Origin: Dyadobacter tibetensis Y620-1
GTDB taxonomy: Bacteria > Bacteroidota > Bacteroidia > Cytophagales > Spirosomataceae
DNA: 64,000 nt
Direction of reading: 5' to 3'
Assembly: GCF_000566685.1 (NCBI RefSeq)
Contig: NZ_AZQN01000002.1
Location: 558,001 to 622,000 of the forward strand
Shown here: in pieces, positions 1-9,108 of the stretch
How the letters are laid out: the number at the start of each line of letters is the position of its first letter
How positions within the stretch are numbered: the stretch's first letter is position 1
Position numbers and translations under genes: made by a program
The notes under the pieces: generated by a model
Told to the model about the DNA's origin: nothing
Database searches by the model: none
What the model saw: the letters and a program-made list of their open reading frames with translations, nothing else

Positions 1-1073
1 TACAAGTTTGCCACCGAATGGGTGATGTCCTGGTATAAGGATGGGTAGAGCAGAGATAGTAAGGGTAATTGCGTCTTATAATTATCCCAGATGGCCCATC
101 CATGATAACGAGCGCCTTCGGACTGATGTATTTTCCCATCCGTTCCCCGAAAACGACCATCCGCTTCTGAAATCCGAAAAGGCGACTGTAATGTACGATA
201 GACAAGTGAATAAAATAGTTGCTTCCTATCTTCAGGCCCTTTCACCTGAACTGTTCCTAAGTACTGATCCCACTCCGCTTTGCTTTTATTGAAAACCTCT
301 GCATAACTAGTTCCTTTCCATTTCTTCAGTTTCTGTAGTGCCGATTCCTCGTCCACTGCCGAAAAAGCAATACGCACCTGATGAGTCTTAGTTTTAGCAG
401 GAAGCTTGGCAACCATCACATGCTCATCCTGAGCGGACCATTGGGCTGCCTCACCCATATCTATGGCAAAATATATAGTGTAAGTACCGGCATGGCAGGT
501 AGTATTAGCCCGGATCAGGCCCGATAAAACACCAGCCTCTATCCGGTGCTCTTCCTCTACAAAAGCATTATTAAAAGTATGAGAAAGATCCAACCGATAA
601 CCCTTCGATCCCACAGGGAACTCGTATTCCGACAGCCCATAATCTTGAAAAACTGTGGCCTTCATCGAAATCCCGTTGGTAAAAGCTATTCCGTAAGCCC
701 CCGGCCTACCCTGATCGGACTGCTTATGAAGGGCTTGCCCATTATCTGAATCACCTAAGAATGGCGTAAGTAATAACACTCCTCCACTTCCCTGGCATCC
801 CACCCCTTCAAACCGATTATGGGTAAAACCCCATACCTGACTGGCTAGACGTTCGTATCCAGTATGTGTTGACGGACTCGTTTTGGCAACTATACTTAGC
901 TGACTAAATGGAGAAGATGCTGCAGGTGAAAGCTGTCCATGATCACCGGATGAACCCAGAAATACATTAACCTGATCACTTTGTGCAAACAAGCCTTGCG
1001 ACCAAATCGGTCCGAGCCACAAAATAGTGGCAAATAAAAAAAGAATTGATTTTCTGTTGTAGTAAAATGACAT
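1..1073 (-). CDS. GH92 family glycosidase (alpha-1,2-mannosidase-like), N-terminal part
   Basis: The reading frame opens at an ATG at 1073 and runs without a stop off the left edge, giving about 357 residues. A Sec signal peptide (residues 1-30, ending near LFAQ) is followed by the typical GH92 N-terminal beta-sandwich: VNVFLGSSGDHGQLSPAASS, then HNRFEGVGCQGSGG. The frame ends in the start of the catalytic (alpha/alpha)6 region (SEADGRFRGTDGKIH, GWAIWDNYKTQLPLLSLLYP). Family members are usually 700-800 residues, exo-acting and calcium-dependent, and remove alpha-linked mannose from glycans in the periplasm or at the surface. The catalytic acids lie in the missing part, so activity cannot be judged. 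The gene is transcribed away from the SusCD locus. Confidence 0.88.
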   Translation of the reverse strand, partial: MSFYYNRKSILFLFATILWLGPIWSQGLFAQSDQVNVFLGSSGDHGQLSPAASSPFSQLSIVAKTSPSTHTGYERLASQVWGFTHNRFEGVGCQGSGGVLLLTPFLGDSDNGQALHKQSDQGRPGAYGIAFTNGISMKATVFQDYGLSEYEFPVGSKGYRLDLSHTFNNAFVEEEHRIEAGVLSGLIRANTTCHAGTYTIYFAIDMGEAAQWSAQDEHVMVAKLPAKTKTHQVRIAFSAVDEESALQKLKKWKGTSYAEVFNKSKAEWDQYLGTVQVKGPEDRKQLFYSLVYRTLQSPFRISEADGRFRGTDGKIHQSEGARYHGWAIWDNYKTQLPLLSLLYPSLYQDITHSVANL

Positions 1074-1498
1074 TCTAAACGAATTGAGAGCGTAAATTGA
1101 TAGTTTCTGGGCGTGTTAACAAAACTATGAATTTATTCCGTCTTCTAATTCGTTCAGAACATTCATAATTTTTAATTTAACCTAAGCTTCCTTGCCAGCA
1201 AATTCCTAGCCGCTCGCTTCGAAGTAATCAGACCGCTATTCCTTAATTAGGCCCAATACCCCAAATATGCATAAATAAAATTACCCCCTAAAACGATACT
1301 ACCTAACCAGTTAATCTTTAGGTCTAATTAAAAATCAAGAAAAACGCAATTCATTTGACCTTATCACGACCGATTTGGTATGATGGATATTATAACCAAT
1401 GCACAGTATCTATCGGCTCGAAAATCGTTTTCGGGAATAGTTTGACTGCCCAAAGCCGACTGCCGATTGCGATACGAAACAAGTCGTGGTAAAATCCA
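1074..1498. other. Intergenic region upstream of the GH92 gene
   Basis: This AT-rich stretch holds no convincing gene on either strand. It should contain the promoter of the GH92 gene, but no clear TTG-N19/20-TAnnTTTG element was found. It separates the GH92 gene from a 5'-truncated gene remnant transcribed in the same direction. Confidence 0.4.
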
Positions 1499-2030
1499 TT
1501 AGTTACCCTGAAATCTTAGCCAAACCAAGTTATCCAGTATTAGGTTGAAGGACCAAATAAATTGAGCTCCATTAAACTGGGTCGAAAAATTAATATAGAC
1601 TACTTTTGGCGACACGGTGGCTTTAGAGAAAACGCTGTCACTGGGCCAGCTAGCATCGTTGAAACTTGTTGCATACCACGTGGTAGGTACTTCCCTGTGC
1701 AGTGCAAATGCGTCGGCTGTAGCTGGGCTGGCACTGCAGCTAGATGATAGACGGGAGTTACCCGATTCCACTACACAGTTTACATTCACTAAGGGAGCTA
1801 TATAAAAAGTTTGAGCCTTCCAGTTGGATCCAGTAGTGGTACCATCACTAAAGCTTGCAATAAAACCACCATCTCCAGGATGGAGCGCATTGCCCATATT
1901 CTCCTCCGCGCCTATGCCCAGGTTTACTTCCCAATCCACCACTTTTATGGCATACTGAATGGGACGCTTGGTCTTAAACTTTACAAAACTGGGTGTCCAT
2001 GCAACCAGATATGAGTGAGACCGAATAAAT
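1499..2030 (-). pseudogene. 5'-truncated remnant of a conserved secreted protein
   Basis: An open frame on the minus strand runs from just after an in-frame TAA at about 2031 to a TAA ending at 1499. It has no ATG near its start; the first possible start is a GTG at 1942. The sequence reads like the intact C-terminal half of a secreted protein: a beta-rich stretch (HPGDGGFIASFSDGT, NWKAQTFYIAPL), a cysteine-containing loop (SSCSASP), and a closing jelly-roll-like segment (WYATSFNDASWPS, FIWSFNLILDNLVWLRF). I have the impression of similar C-terminal regions in large Cytophagales extracellular proteins but cannot name the family. No signal peptide or upstream part exists in the 218 bp before the sigma gene, so I call it a gene remnant. 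A short genuine GTG-started gene is the alternative. Confidence 0.5.
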
Positions 2031-2248
2031 TATTTAAGATCAGAAATTGTGAAAAATACAATCGCCTAAAAACAAGAACAAAATAACCATATGATATTAT
2101 ACAAAACAATCATTTTTCATCATTATTGGTATACAAAAAATGATTTTGCCAAATACTATAAAGATTACAATCAAAAATGCAGAATATTCAATATGTTGTC
2201 TTTAAATTTAGCTACTCAACCTACACGCTTACAACTTAGAAGGCAACC

Positions 2249-2842
2249 ATGATTTTATTTGATGAAAAAAAATTGCTGGAGCAAATTGCCATTGGAAACG
2301 AAAAATCATTTTCCACCATCTATGACTTTTACTATCCCGAGATTCGAAAATATGTCCTAAAATTTATCAAGTCAGACGAGTATACCGAAGATATATGTCA
2401 AGAAATTTTCTTGAAAATTTGGGATATTCGTGTTAATCTGGTTTCGGTCTATTCCTTTAGGGCTTATCTATTCGTATTGGCTAGAAATATTACTTTTAAC
2501 TTTCTCAAACATGCGGCCAAAGAAAAAACGGTTCAAGAAGAAATAATGAGAAGTTCATTCGCACTGTTAAATACCTCAGAAGAAGAATATCAAACGATCG
2601 AATATCTGGAGTATATAGACAACGTCCTTGCCCGGATTCCTCCCCGTAGTAGAGAAATTTTTAAGCTTTGTCGTGTAGATGGCCACTCTTATAAGGCCAC
2701 TGCTCAACAATTAGGCATTTCTGACAACGCCGTAAAAAAACACATGATCAGAACTATGAAACTCCTGAGGCATTCCGTCCTTAAGGAATTTGGCCTCTCC
2801 ATAACATGGATCGGAATCACCATAGAATTATCCGCCATTTAA
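2249..2842 (+). CDS. RNA polymerase sigma-70 factor, ECF subfamily (FecI-like)
   Basis: This 197-residue ECF sigma factor has region 2 at about residues 22-90 (FSTIYDFYYPEIRKYVLKFI, YTEDICQEIFLKIWDIR) and region 4 at about 130-185 (ARIPPRSREIFKLCRVDG, then the helix-turn-helix SYKATAQQLGISDNAVKKHM). It directs RNA polymerase to specific promoters. The next gene is a FecR-type anti-sigma factor and the following SusC carries an STN signalling domain. This is the classical trans-envelope relay in which outer-membrane substrate binding releases the sigma factor to switch on its own transporter. The start ATG at 2249 gives a full-length family member. The upstream 218 bp is AT-rich. Confidence 0.95.
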   Translation: MILFDEKKLLEQIAIGNEKSFSTIYDFYYPEIRKYVLKFIKSDEYTEDICQEIFLKIWDIRVNLVSVYSFRAYLFVLARNITFNFLKHAAKEKTVQEEIMRSSFALLNTSEEEYQTIEYLEYIDNVLARIPPRSREIFKLCRVDGHSYKATAQQLGISDNAVKKHMIRTMKLLRHSVLKEFGLSITWIGITIELSAI

Positions 2843-2948
2843 TGTATTTTACTTATTTTGTATTGTAAAATTCATTAAAGATGAATTATTACATGCAAGA
2901 GGTACCCTATGCCAAATCTAAATTGTCTTCTCTTCAAACTCCCAACAA

Positions 2949-3923
2949 ATGAGTGAATCGGAAATCAATGCTGAACTTGTCAAAAAGTATTTCACCGACA
3001 AATCCTCAGCCGACGAGATAAAAGTCTTCTTTTATCTCTTTAATGAAGGCAAACTTGACGTGGAATTACGGAAGTATATGGATTCGGAAATGAAAATTGG
3101 GCTTATGGGTATTGCAGCCAAGGAAAACAAAATGGTCCAGAAGAAATATGTGATGGATTGGCGGATAGCTGCATCGGTTCTACTGATTCTTGGAGCTGGT
3201 CTTTTTAGCTACCTGAATCCTGCCTTATTGCTCTGGCAAATTCCAAAAGCAGACTTTTCGTATATCAGTACCGGACGATCCGAAATTAAAAAAATCAAAC
3301 TGCCCGATGGATCCATCGTTTGGCTCAATGCATCCAGCAAGATCAAGTACCCTGTACACTTTAAAGAAGAAAGGCGAGAGTTGTTTCTTGAAGAAGGGGA
3401 AGCCTACTTTGAAATTGAACGAGACGAAAAAAAACCATTGGCCGTCTTTGCGGCTGGAACAGAAACCATCGTCCTTGGTACGAAGTTTAATATCCGGTCT
3501 TATAGTTTTCTTCCTTCCGTCCAAGTAACAGTTAGCCAGGGTAGCGTTTCTGTTTCTGCAAAATCTACTAAGGAGCAACATCCCGTTCTATTATTACCCA
3601 ATCAGCGGGCGAGTTTTAATAGATCAAATAGGCTCACTTTTCAAGATTCTATCAACTCAGAAAATACCATCGGGTGGAAGCAAGGCAGAATTATTTTTGA
3701 TAATGAATCTCTAAAAGATGTGATGGCCGAGTTGGAACAAAAATACAATACACCTATTGAATTCGAAAAAAGCAGCCTTCAAAAGATTCGGCTAACGGCA
3801 GAATTTGACTTAAAGGACTCATTGCCCAATATCCTTAAGGCTTTAAGCTTAGCTAATAACTTAGTGTATGAACTTGAAAATGGAAAGGTGGTATTAAAAT
3901 CAGTCCGAAAACTTAATCCTTAA
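2949..3923 (+). CDS. FecR family anti-sigma factor
   Basis: The 324-residue protein has the usual layout: a cytoplasmic N-terminal part of about 75 residues binding the sigma factor, one transmembrane helix around residues 77-97 (IAASVLLILGAGLFSYL), a periplasmic FecR domain (about 105-210; ISTGRSEIKKIKLPDGSIVW, GEAYFEI, TKFNIRSY), and a C-terminal DUF4974-type secretin/TonB-like domain (about 250-318; GRIIFDNESLKDVMAELEQK). That last domain contacts the STN domain of the cognate receptor. It lies 106 bp downstream of the sigma gene and 154 bp before susC, so the three very likely form a signalling unit. Confidence 0.95.
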   Translation: MSESEINAELVKKYFTDKSSADEIKVFFYLFNEGKLDVELRKYMDSEMKIGLMGIAAKENKMVQKKYVMDWRIAASVLLILGAGLFSYLNPALLLWQIPKADFSYISTGRSEIKKIKLPDGSIVWLNASSKIKYPVHFKEERRELFLEEGEAYFEIERDEKKPLAVFAAGTETIVLGTKFNIRSYSFLPSVQVTVSQGSVSVSAKSTKEQHPVLLLPNQRASFNRSNRLTFQDSINSENTIGWKQGRIIFDNESLKDVMAELEQKYNTPIEFEKSSLQKIRLTAEFDLKDSLPNILKALSLANNLVYELENGKVVLKSVRKLNP

Positions 3924-3962
3924 ACTTATGAAATAGATTCTATCAATTATAAGCATGAAAAA

Positions 3963-3983
3963 CGGCAGGCTAAGAGCCCGCCG
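3963..3983 (+). terminator. Hairpin between fecR and susC
   Basis: Nine-base arms CGGCAGGCT and AGCCCGCCG (one mismatch) close over a 3-base loop and are followed by CCTTATTT. The T-run is weak, so it may only attenuate transcription. It would allow the sigma/anti-sigma genes to be made at low level while susC is driven from its own promoter in 3984-4077. Confidence 0.4.
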
Positions 3984-4077
3984 CCTTATTTCGGATAAAA
4001 CTACTCAGCTCGCAACGCCAATCACCTGCTGGGTAGCTATCTAGTGCTTGCGTATGTTTTCACATTAACAACAAAAC

Positions 4078-7000
4078 ATGGTCAAATTTATGAAAAATTA
4101 TCTCTATCGTGCACGGCTCAGTACTTTAGTTTTCAGAATGATGAAATATTCTTTATTCCTTGTATTTCTTGATACTCTGGCAACCCCACTGCTATTGGCG
4201 TCCCCATCCCAAGGTCAAGCCTTAAAAGATACCCGAATTAACCTCAGCATTCAAAACGGCAGCCTGAAAGAAGCTTTAACTCAAATCAAGCAAAAAACAA
4301 AATTTAGACTAATCTATAATGAAAGCCTCATTTCGACCTATAAAGTAAATATTTCCGTAAAAAATGAACGACTAGATCTACTATTAACAGAACTACTAAA
4401 AAACACAAAACTCGATTTCAAAGAACAGGATGGCCAAGTGATTTTGTTCGAGAAACCAACTCCTACTGAAGAAAAAAAACGCCCTACCACCCCCGCGTTA
4501 GTTATCCCAGGCATCCATCTTACAACCAATATGGATAGACAAATAACGGGTACCGTTATCGACAAACAAAATGAGGAGGTGCTTCCAGGGGTTTCGGTGC
4601 TGGTCAAGGGAACCAACATCGGGGCAATCACCGACGGCGAGGGGCATTATGTACTTCGGGTACCCGATAGCAGCCCTGTAGTTTTGGTTTTTTCTTTTAT
4701 TGGCTATAAAAAGCATGAAATAGAGCTAGGAAATTCCAAGATAGTCGACGTAGCACTCGACACAGAACTGAACCAGCTTAGTGAATTGGTCGTAACCGGC
4801 TATACCACACAAAACCGTGCTGAATTTACGGGTTCAACTTCTCATATCAGCGGCGATGCCATCGCCAGTCGTCCTGTCACCAGCTTTGACCAGGCCCTTG
4901 CAGGTCAGGCTACCGGTGTTAGCATCGTTTCGGGTGGGGGCGCTTTAAACGAAGCACCTGTTTTTAGGATTAGAGGCTACAACTCCATACAGCTCAGTTC
5001 TTACCCTTTGATTATCATAGATGGAATCACCTCATTCACAGGTGACGTAGGCAATTCAGCGGAGAACAATCCCTTATCAGACTTGAACCCGAATGATATT
5101 GAATCGATGGAAATTTTAAAAGATGCTTCCGCAACAGCCATCTATGGATCCCGGGCAGCCAATGGGGTGGTCGTTATTACAACCAAAAGGGGTAAAAAAG
5201 GAAAAGCCAAAGTAAACTATGACGGATGGGTAGGACTGAACACCAAGCCCATACTCCCAAAACTTTTAGGGGCGGAAGATTACGTAATGATCAAAAATGA
5301 AGCCAGGATTAATGCAGGACTAGCGCCAGCTTTCAACCTGCAAGAAACGCCAGACGGTGGCTTTGTTGACACCAAATGGTACGACTATATCTACAAAACG
5401 GGGACCTCGCACAATCATAATCTGAATATTTCGGGAGCTACGGAAGCAACCTCCTATTTCGCATCCATGGGATACAGCAATCAGCAGGGCTTTATGATCA
5501 AAAACACCTTTGAAAGAACCAATGTACGGCTAAATTTGGATCATAAAGTAACCAAAAAATTGGCCTTCGGCACCAATATGACGTACAGCAATTCTGAAAA
5601 TGCCAATTTAACAAGTGGAACCGGAGCCGCCTTTTCGCTCAATAATCTAGCCAGGATGGGGATGGTTTTGCCGCCCAACCTAAGTCCCTTCAATGAGGAT
5701 GGAACCTATAATATTGTAGGAAATTCTATCGGGTATGGAGCCAATTCCATTCTTACAGGTTACTATAATATGCTGCCCCTGATTGAACATGACAGATTCA
5801 CTTCGGAAAGCAATTCCTTTATGGGTTCAGCTTATGGTGAGCTCGAGATTCTCAAAGGATTGAAGCTTAGAACCAATTATAGCGTCAATATCCTGAACAC
5901 CGAGAACAAGTCCTTTAACAATCCGTTTCAGGCAGGTGGATTTGCAACAAATGGATCGGCCAATAACGCCATGAATAAAAACAAAAGGACGGGCTGGACC
6001 AATACATTGAATTATACCACCACCATTGCGGCGGACCATAGTCTTTCCATTCTGGCAGGTACCGAGATTATTCATACCAGCTCAGCCGGCTGGGGAGTGA
6101 CCAGACAAAACCTAAATGATCGGTTTTTCGATACATTTGAAGGCGGCTGGTCCACTTTGCGAAGTTCGACGGGGAGCTTTGTAGAAGACGCTTTTCAATC
6201 CTATTTTTCGAGCATCAATTATGACTTCCAGAAGAAATACTTGCTGAGTACTAGTTTTCGCAGGGATGGCTTCTCAGGACTCGCTACAGGGCATAAGTTT
6301 GGAAATTTTGGTGGCGCCTCTTTAGGCTGGAATATTTCAGAAGAAGATTTTTTCAAGGACTCCCCCTTGTCCTCATTCATCACCGGGCTTAAACTTCGAG
6401 GAAGTTATGGACAAGTAGGCAATGTCAATATCGGCGAATACTCTTCGCTTTCCCTTTATCAGTCGGCTACCTACGGAGGACTTGCTACTACCCTCAGCCC
6501 CTCCCAAACAGGGAATACGGACCTGAGATGGGAAACGAGCAAAAAAACGGATTATGGAATTAATTTTTCCTTGCTCAACAATCGGATTACCATCGATGCA
6601 GACTATTATAAAAACAATATTGATGGAATGATACTGGATGCGGTGCAGGCACCCTCCAAGGGAATACCCGGAAATACGATCACCTATAACGTGGGTTCTA
6701 TGTACAATTCGGGATTTGAATTTGACCTAAATGCCAAATTAATCAATGATAAGGATTTCAGATGGTCGGTCAATTTCAATATAAGTACCCTAAAAAATGA
6801 AGTTACAGAGCTAGCCAATAATAATACAGACATCTGGCAGAGTGGCCTTGAAACCTCCAATATCACCAGAGTCGGCCACTCCATAGGAGCCATTTATGTG
6901 GTTAAAACTACCGGTGTAAATCCAGCGAATGGGCTCAGAAAATACCTGAACCGATATGGTGATGAGGTACAATACAATCCGGTCGGTGCATCATGGACTT

Positions 7001-7572
7001 ATCTCGATGACGGACCAGCCCCTGCCTTGGACGCTTTCGGAGACGGTTATATAGCAGGCAACTCCATACCTACCTATTATGGCGGTTTTAACAACACCAT
7101 TTCCTACAAAAACTTTGATATGGCTGCCAATTTCGTGTTCTCCGGGGGCAATAAAATGTACAATGGAACGAGAGCAACCTTGCTGGATAATCGCTTTTTC
7201 AATAATCAGACTGATATCCTAAGGCGTTGGACTACCCCCGGACAAATCACGGACATTCCAAAGTTGCATTATAACGATCAATATGCAAGCGGATCCGTAT
7301 TGATGCATTCAGACAATGTAGAGGATGGAGGGTATATTAAATTAAAGAATATCTCTCTTGGCTATAGGGTTCCTATGAAAATCCTTCACAAGGTTGGTAT
7401 CTCATCCATGCGTGTTTATACCTCTGCTACCAACTTTTTGATTCACACCAGATACACAGGGTCTGATCCAGAAATTTCTGCCAACGGAAATTCAAATACC
7501 CAGGCTGGAAGAGACAAGAACGCTGTACCTGCTGGCAAGTCCTTTACATTAGGACTCAATATTGGTTTTTAA
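4078..7572 (+). CDS. SusC/RagA family TonB-linked outer membrane protein with STN domain
   Basis: This 1164-residue outer-membrane transporter has, in order, a signal peptide (about 1-50), an STN secretin/TonB short domain (about 58-125; LKEALTQIKQKTKFRLIYNE), a carboxypeptidase-D-like domain (about 155-235; ITGTVIDKQNEEVLPGVSVL), a plug domain (about 240-370; GYTTQNRAEFTGS, IESMEILKDASATAIYGSRA) and a 22-strand barrel ending in the aromatic-terminated LGLNIGF. It imports large ligands with the SusD partner, using TonB energy. The STN domain ties it to the FecR protein upstream. It overlaps susD by one base (TAATG). The start could also be the ATG at 4090. The downstream metalloprotease suggests peptides as ligand, which is inference. 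Confidence 0.96.
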   Translation: MVKFMKNYLYRARLSTLVFRMMKYSLFLVFLDTLATPLLLASPSQGQALKDTRINLSIQNGSLKEALTQIKQKTKFRLIYNESLISTYKVNISVKNERLDLLLTELLKNTKLDFKEQDGQVILFEKPTPTEEKKRPTTPALVIPGIHLTTNMDRQITGTVIDKQNEEVLPGVSVLVKGTNIGAITDGEGHYVLRVPDSSPVVLVFSFIGYKKHEIELGNSKIVDVALDTELNQLSELVVTGYTTQNRAEFTGSTSHISGDAIASRPVTSFDQALAGQATGVSIVSGGGALNEAPVFRIRGYNSIQLSSYPLIIIDGITSFTGDVGNSAENNPLSDLNPNDIESMEILKDASATAIYGSRAANGVVVITTKRGKKGKAKVNYDGWVGLNTKPILPKLLGAEDYVMIKNEARINAGLAPAFNLQETPDGGFVDTKWYDYIYKTGTSHNHNLNISGATEATSYFASMGYSNQQGFMIKNTFERTNVRLNLDHKVTKKLAFGTNMTYSNSENANLTSGTGAAFSLNNLARMGMVLPPNLSPFNEDGTYNIVGNSIGYGANSILTGYYNMLPLIEHDRFTSESNSFMGSAYGELEILKGLKLRTNYSVNILNTENKSFNNPFQAGGFATNGSANNAMNKNKRTGWTNTLNYTTTIAADHSLSILAGTEIIHTSSAGWGVTRQNLNDRFFDTFEGGWSTLRSSTGSFVEDAFQSYFSSINYDFQKKYLLSTSFRRDGFSGLATGHKFGNFGGASLGWNISEEDFFKDSPLSSFITGLKLRGSYGQVGNVNIGEYSSLSLYQSATYGGLATTLSPSQTGNTDLRWETSKKTDYGINFSLLNNRITIDADYYKNNIDGMILDAVQAPSKGIPGNTITYNVGSMYNSGFEFDLNAKLINDKDFRWSVNFNISTLKNEVTELANNNTDIWQSGLETSNITRVGHSIGAIYVVKTTGVNPANGLRKYLNRYGDEVQYNPVGASWTYLDDGPAPALDAFGDGYIAGNSIPTYYGGFNNTISYKNFDMAANFVFSGGNKMYNGTRATLLDNRFFNNQTDILRRWTTPGQITDIPKLHYNDQYASGSVLMHSDNVEDGGYIKLKNISLGYRVPMKILHKVGISSMRVYTSATNFLIHTRYTGSDPEISANGNSNTQAGRDKNAVPAGKSFTLGLNIGF

Positions 7573-9071
7573 TGATTAAATCAGACAACGACATGAAAAT
7601 CACAAATCCATACCTTCGCAAATCAGGCAGTATCATCTCCATAACCATGATTCTTATCGCCAGTATTTCCTGCGACAAAGACCTCTTGGAAACGGTACCA
7701 ACAACCAGTATTTCAAGTTCAAATGCATTCGACACCCCGGAGAGGATCGACGCACAAGTGAACGCTTTGTATTTATCTGTTAAGAATTCTCAGTTTTACG
7801 GTGGTAGATATACCATCTATCAGGAATTACGGGGAGACGAATTTATATTGAACAAGCCCAATGTTCAAACCGGTCAACTAACTTGGAGCCACACGGTAAA
7901 TTCCAGCACAAGTGAAGTTCAAAACTTATGGGGCAATGCCTATGCCTCCATTAATCTTATTCATATTTTCATGGAAGGCCTCGAAAAGAATAAAAGTAAA
8001 GTAAACAGTGAATTATATACCCATTTTATGGCCGAGGGGAAGTTCTTGCGTGCATTGAGCTACTTTGCTCTCATCCAACAATATGCACGCCCTTATATTG
8101 AAGACAAGGGCGCTAGCATGGGTCTGCCTTTGCGACTCATAGCCGAGCAGTCGGTACAAAATAATGCCATGGCAAGGGTGAGCGTAGGTGAAATTTACAA
8201 TCAGATCATTCAGGATTTGAACGATTCGGAAACAGGCTTACCCTCGAATTATCCCAATGCAGCCATGAATACGACCCGTGCGCATAGGAACACGGCGATA
8301 GCATTGAAAACCAGGGTTTATTTAACTCAGGGAGAATATACGAAGGTCATGGCTGAAGCAGCAAAAATAGTCTCTCTCACAGCGCCTTATCAGGCCACTA
8401 CGGGTGTAGGCCATAGGCTGGAAGCAACGATCACCAATGTATTCCAAGGGACCTACACCGGAAATGAGGCCATATTTTCATTGCCGATGAGCAGTCTAGA
8501 CGCGCCAGGAGGTCAGAATGCTCTTGCATACTATTTCACATTTAACCCCGGCAACGCCGAGTACTTTTTAAATAGCAACGGTACAGTTTCCGACCCTGTT
8601 TTTAGCAGTACCTCTACCGATCAGCGTAAGAACCTGGTAGTGATGCAACAGGGCTTACCCTGGCTCTATAAGTTTAAAGTTGCATCTACCTATTCCGATT
8701 ATATTCCGGTAATCAGATACGCCGAAATCCTGCTAAATTATGCAGAAGCAGCCGCCCAGGCTGGGAATCTCGATCTGGCAACGAACCTACTAAATGCTAT
8801 CAGAAGAAGGTCAGACGCCACCTTCAGCTTTCCCGTAGAAAAAATAGGCTCCCAAGCTTCATTGATCACAACCATTTTAGAAGAACGCAAAATTGAACTA
8901 CTCGGAGAAGGATTTCGGGTTCCCGATCTTCAGCGAAGGCTTCAGCCCTTACCGGCAAAAGCCGGACCAGCGGCATCGGCACCCGAAGTATCTCCCTCCG
9001 AAAGCAAGTACATCTGGCCTATTTCAGCAGCCGAGTTATCTACCAATGAGCTAATGAAACCTAACCCATAA
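7572..9071 (+). CDS. RagB/SusD family nutrient-uptake outer membrane lipoprotein
   Basis: This 499-residue lipoprotein has a signal sequence ending in SISC (Cys about residue 34), so it is lipid-anchored and expected at the outer leaflet as lid on the SusC channel. It shows the SusD pattern: an N-terminal segment DLLETVPTTSISSSNAFDTP, TPR-like helices (ALSYFALIQQYARPY, AIALKTRVYLTQGEYTKVM), and the C-terminal RYAEILLNYAEAAAQAG, INAIRRR and IEERKIELLGEGFR-type motifs. Its ATG overlaps the susC stop, indicating translational coupling. The start may instead be the internal ATG at 7593, which fits the signal peptide better. The ligand is not evident from sequence. Confidence 0.95.
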   Translation: MIKSDNDMKITNPYLRKSGSIISITMILIASISCDKDLLETVPTTSISSSNAFDTPERIDAQVNALYLSVKNSQFYGGRYTIYQELRGDEFILNKPNVQTGQLTWSHTVNSSTSEVQNLWGNAYASINLIHIFMEGLEKNKSKVNSELYTHFMAEGKFLRALSYFALIQQYARPYIEDKGASMGLPLRLIAEQSVQNNAMARVSVGEIYNQIIQDLNDSETGLPSNYPNAAMNTTRAHRNTAIALKTRVYLTQGEYTKVMAEAAKIVSLTAPYQATTGVGHRLEATITNVFQGTYTGNEAIFSLPMSSLDAPGGQNALAYYFTFNPGNAEYFLNSNGTVSDPVFSSTSTDQRKNLVVMQQGLPWLYKFKVASTYSDYIPVIRYAEILLNYAEAAAQAGNLDLATNLLNAIRRRSDATFSFPVEKIGSQASLITTILEERKIELLGEGFRVPDLQRRLQPLPAKAGPAASAPEVSPSESKYIWPISAAELSTNELMKPNP

Positions 9072-9108
9072 TACGTCAAAAAATCACTAATTACCAATCA
9101 GTTATAAT

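Noticed and set aside
190..215. Apparent frameshift in the GH92 gene
   Set aside because: It came from miscounting a run of four T on the minus strand; with the right count the frame stays open and the GH92 motifs continue.
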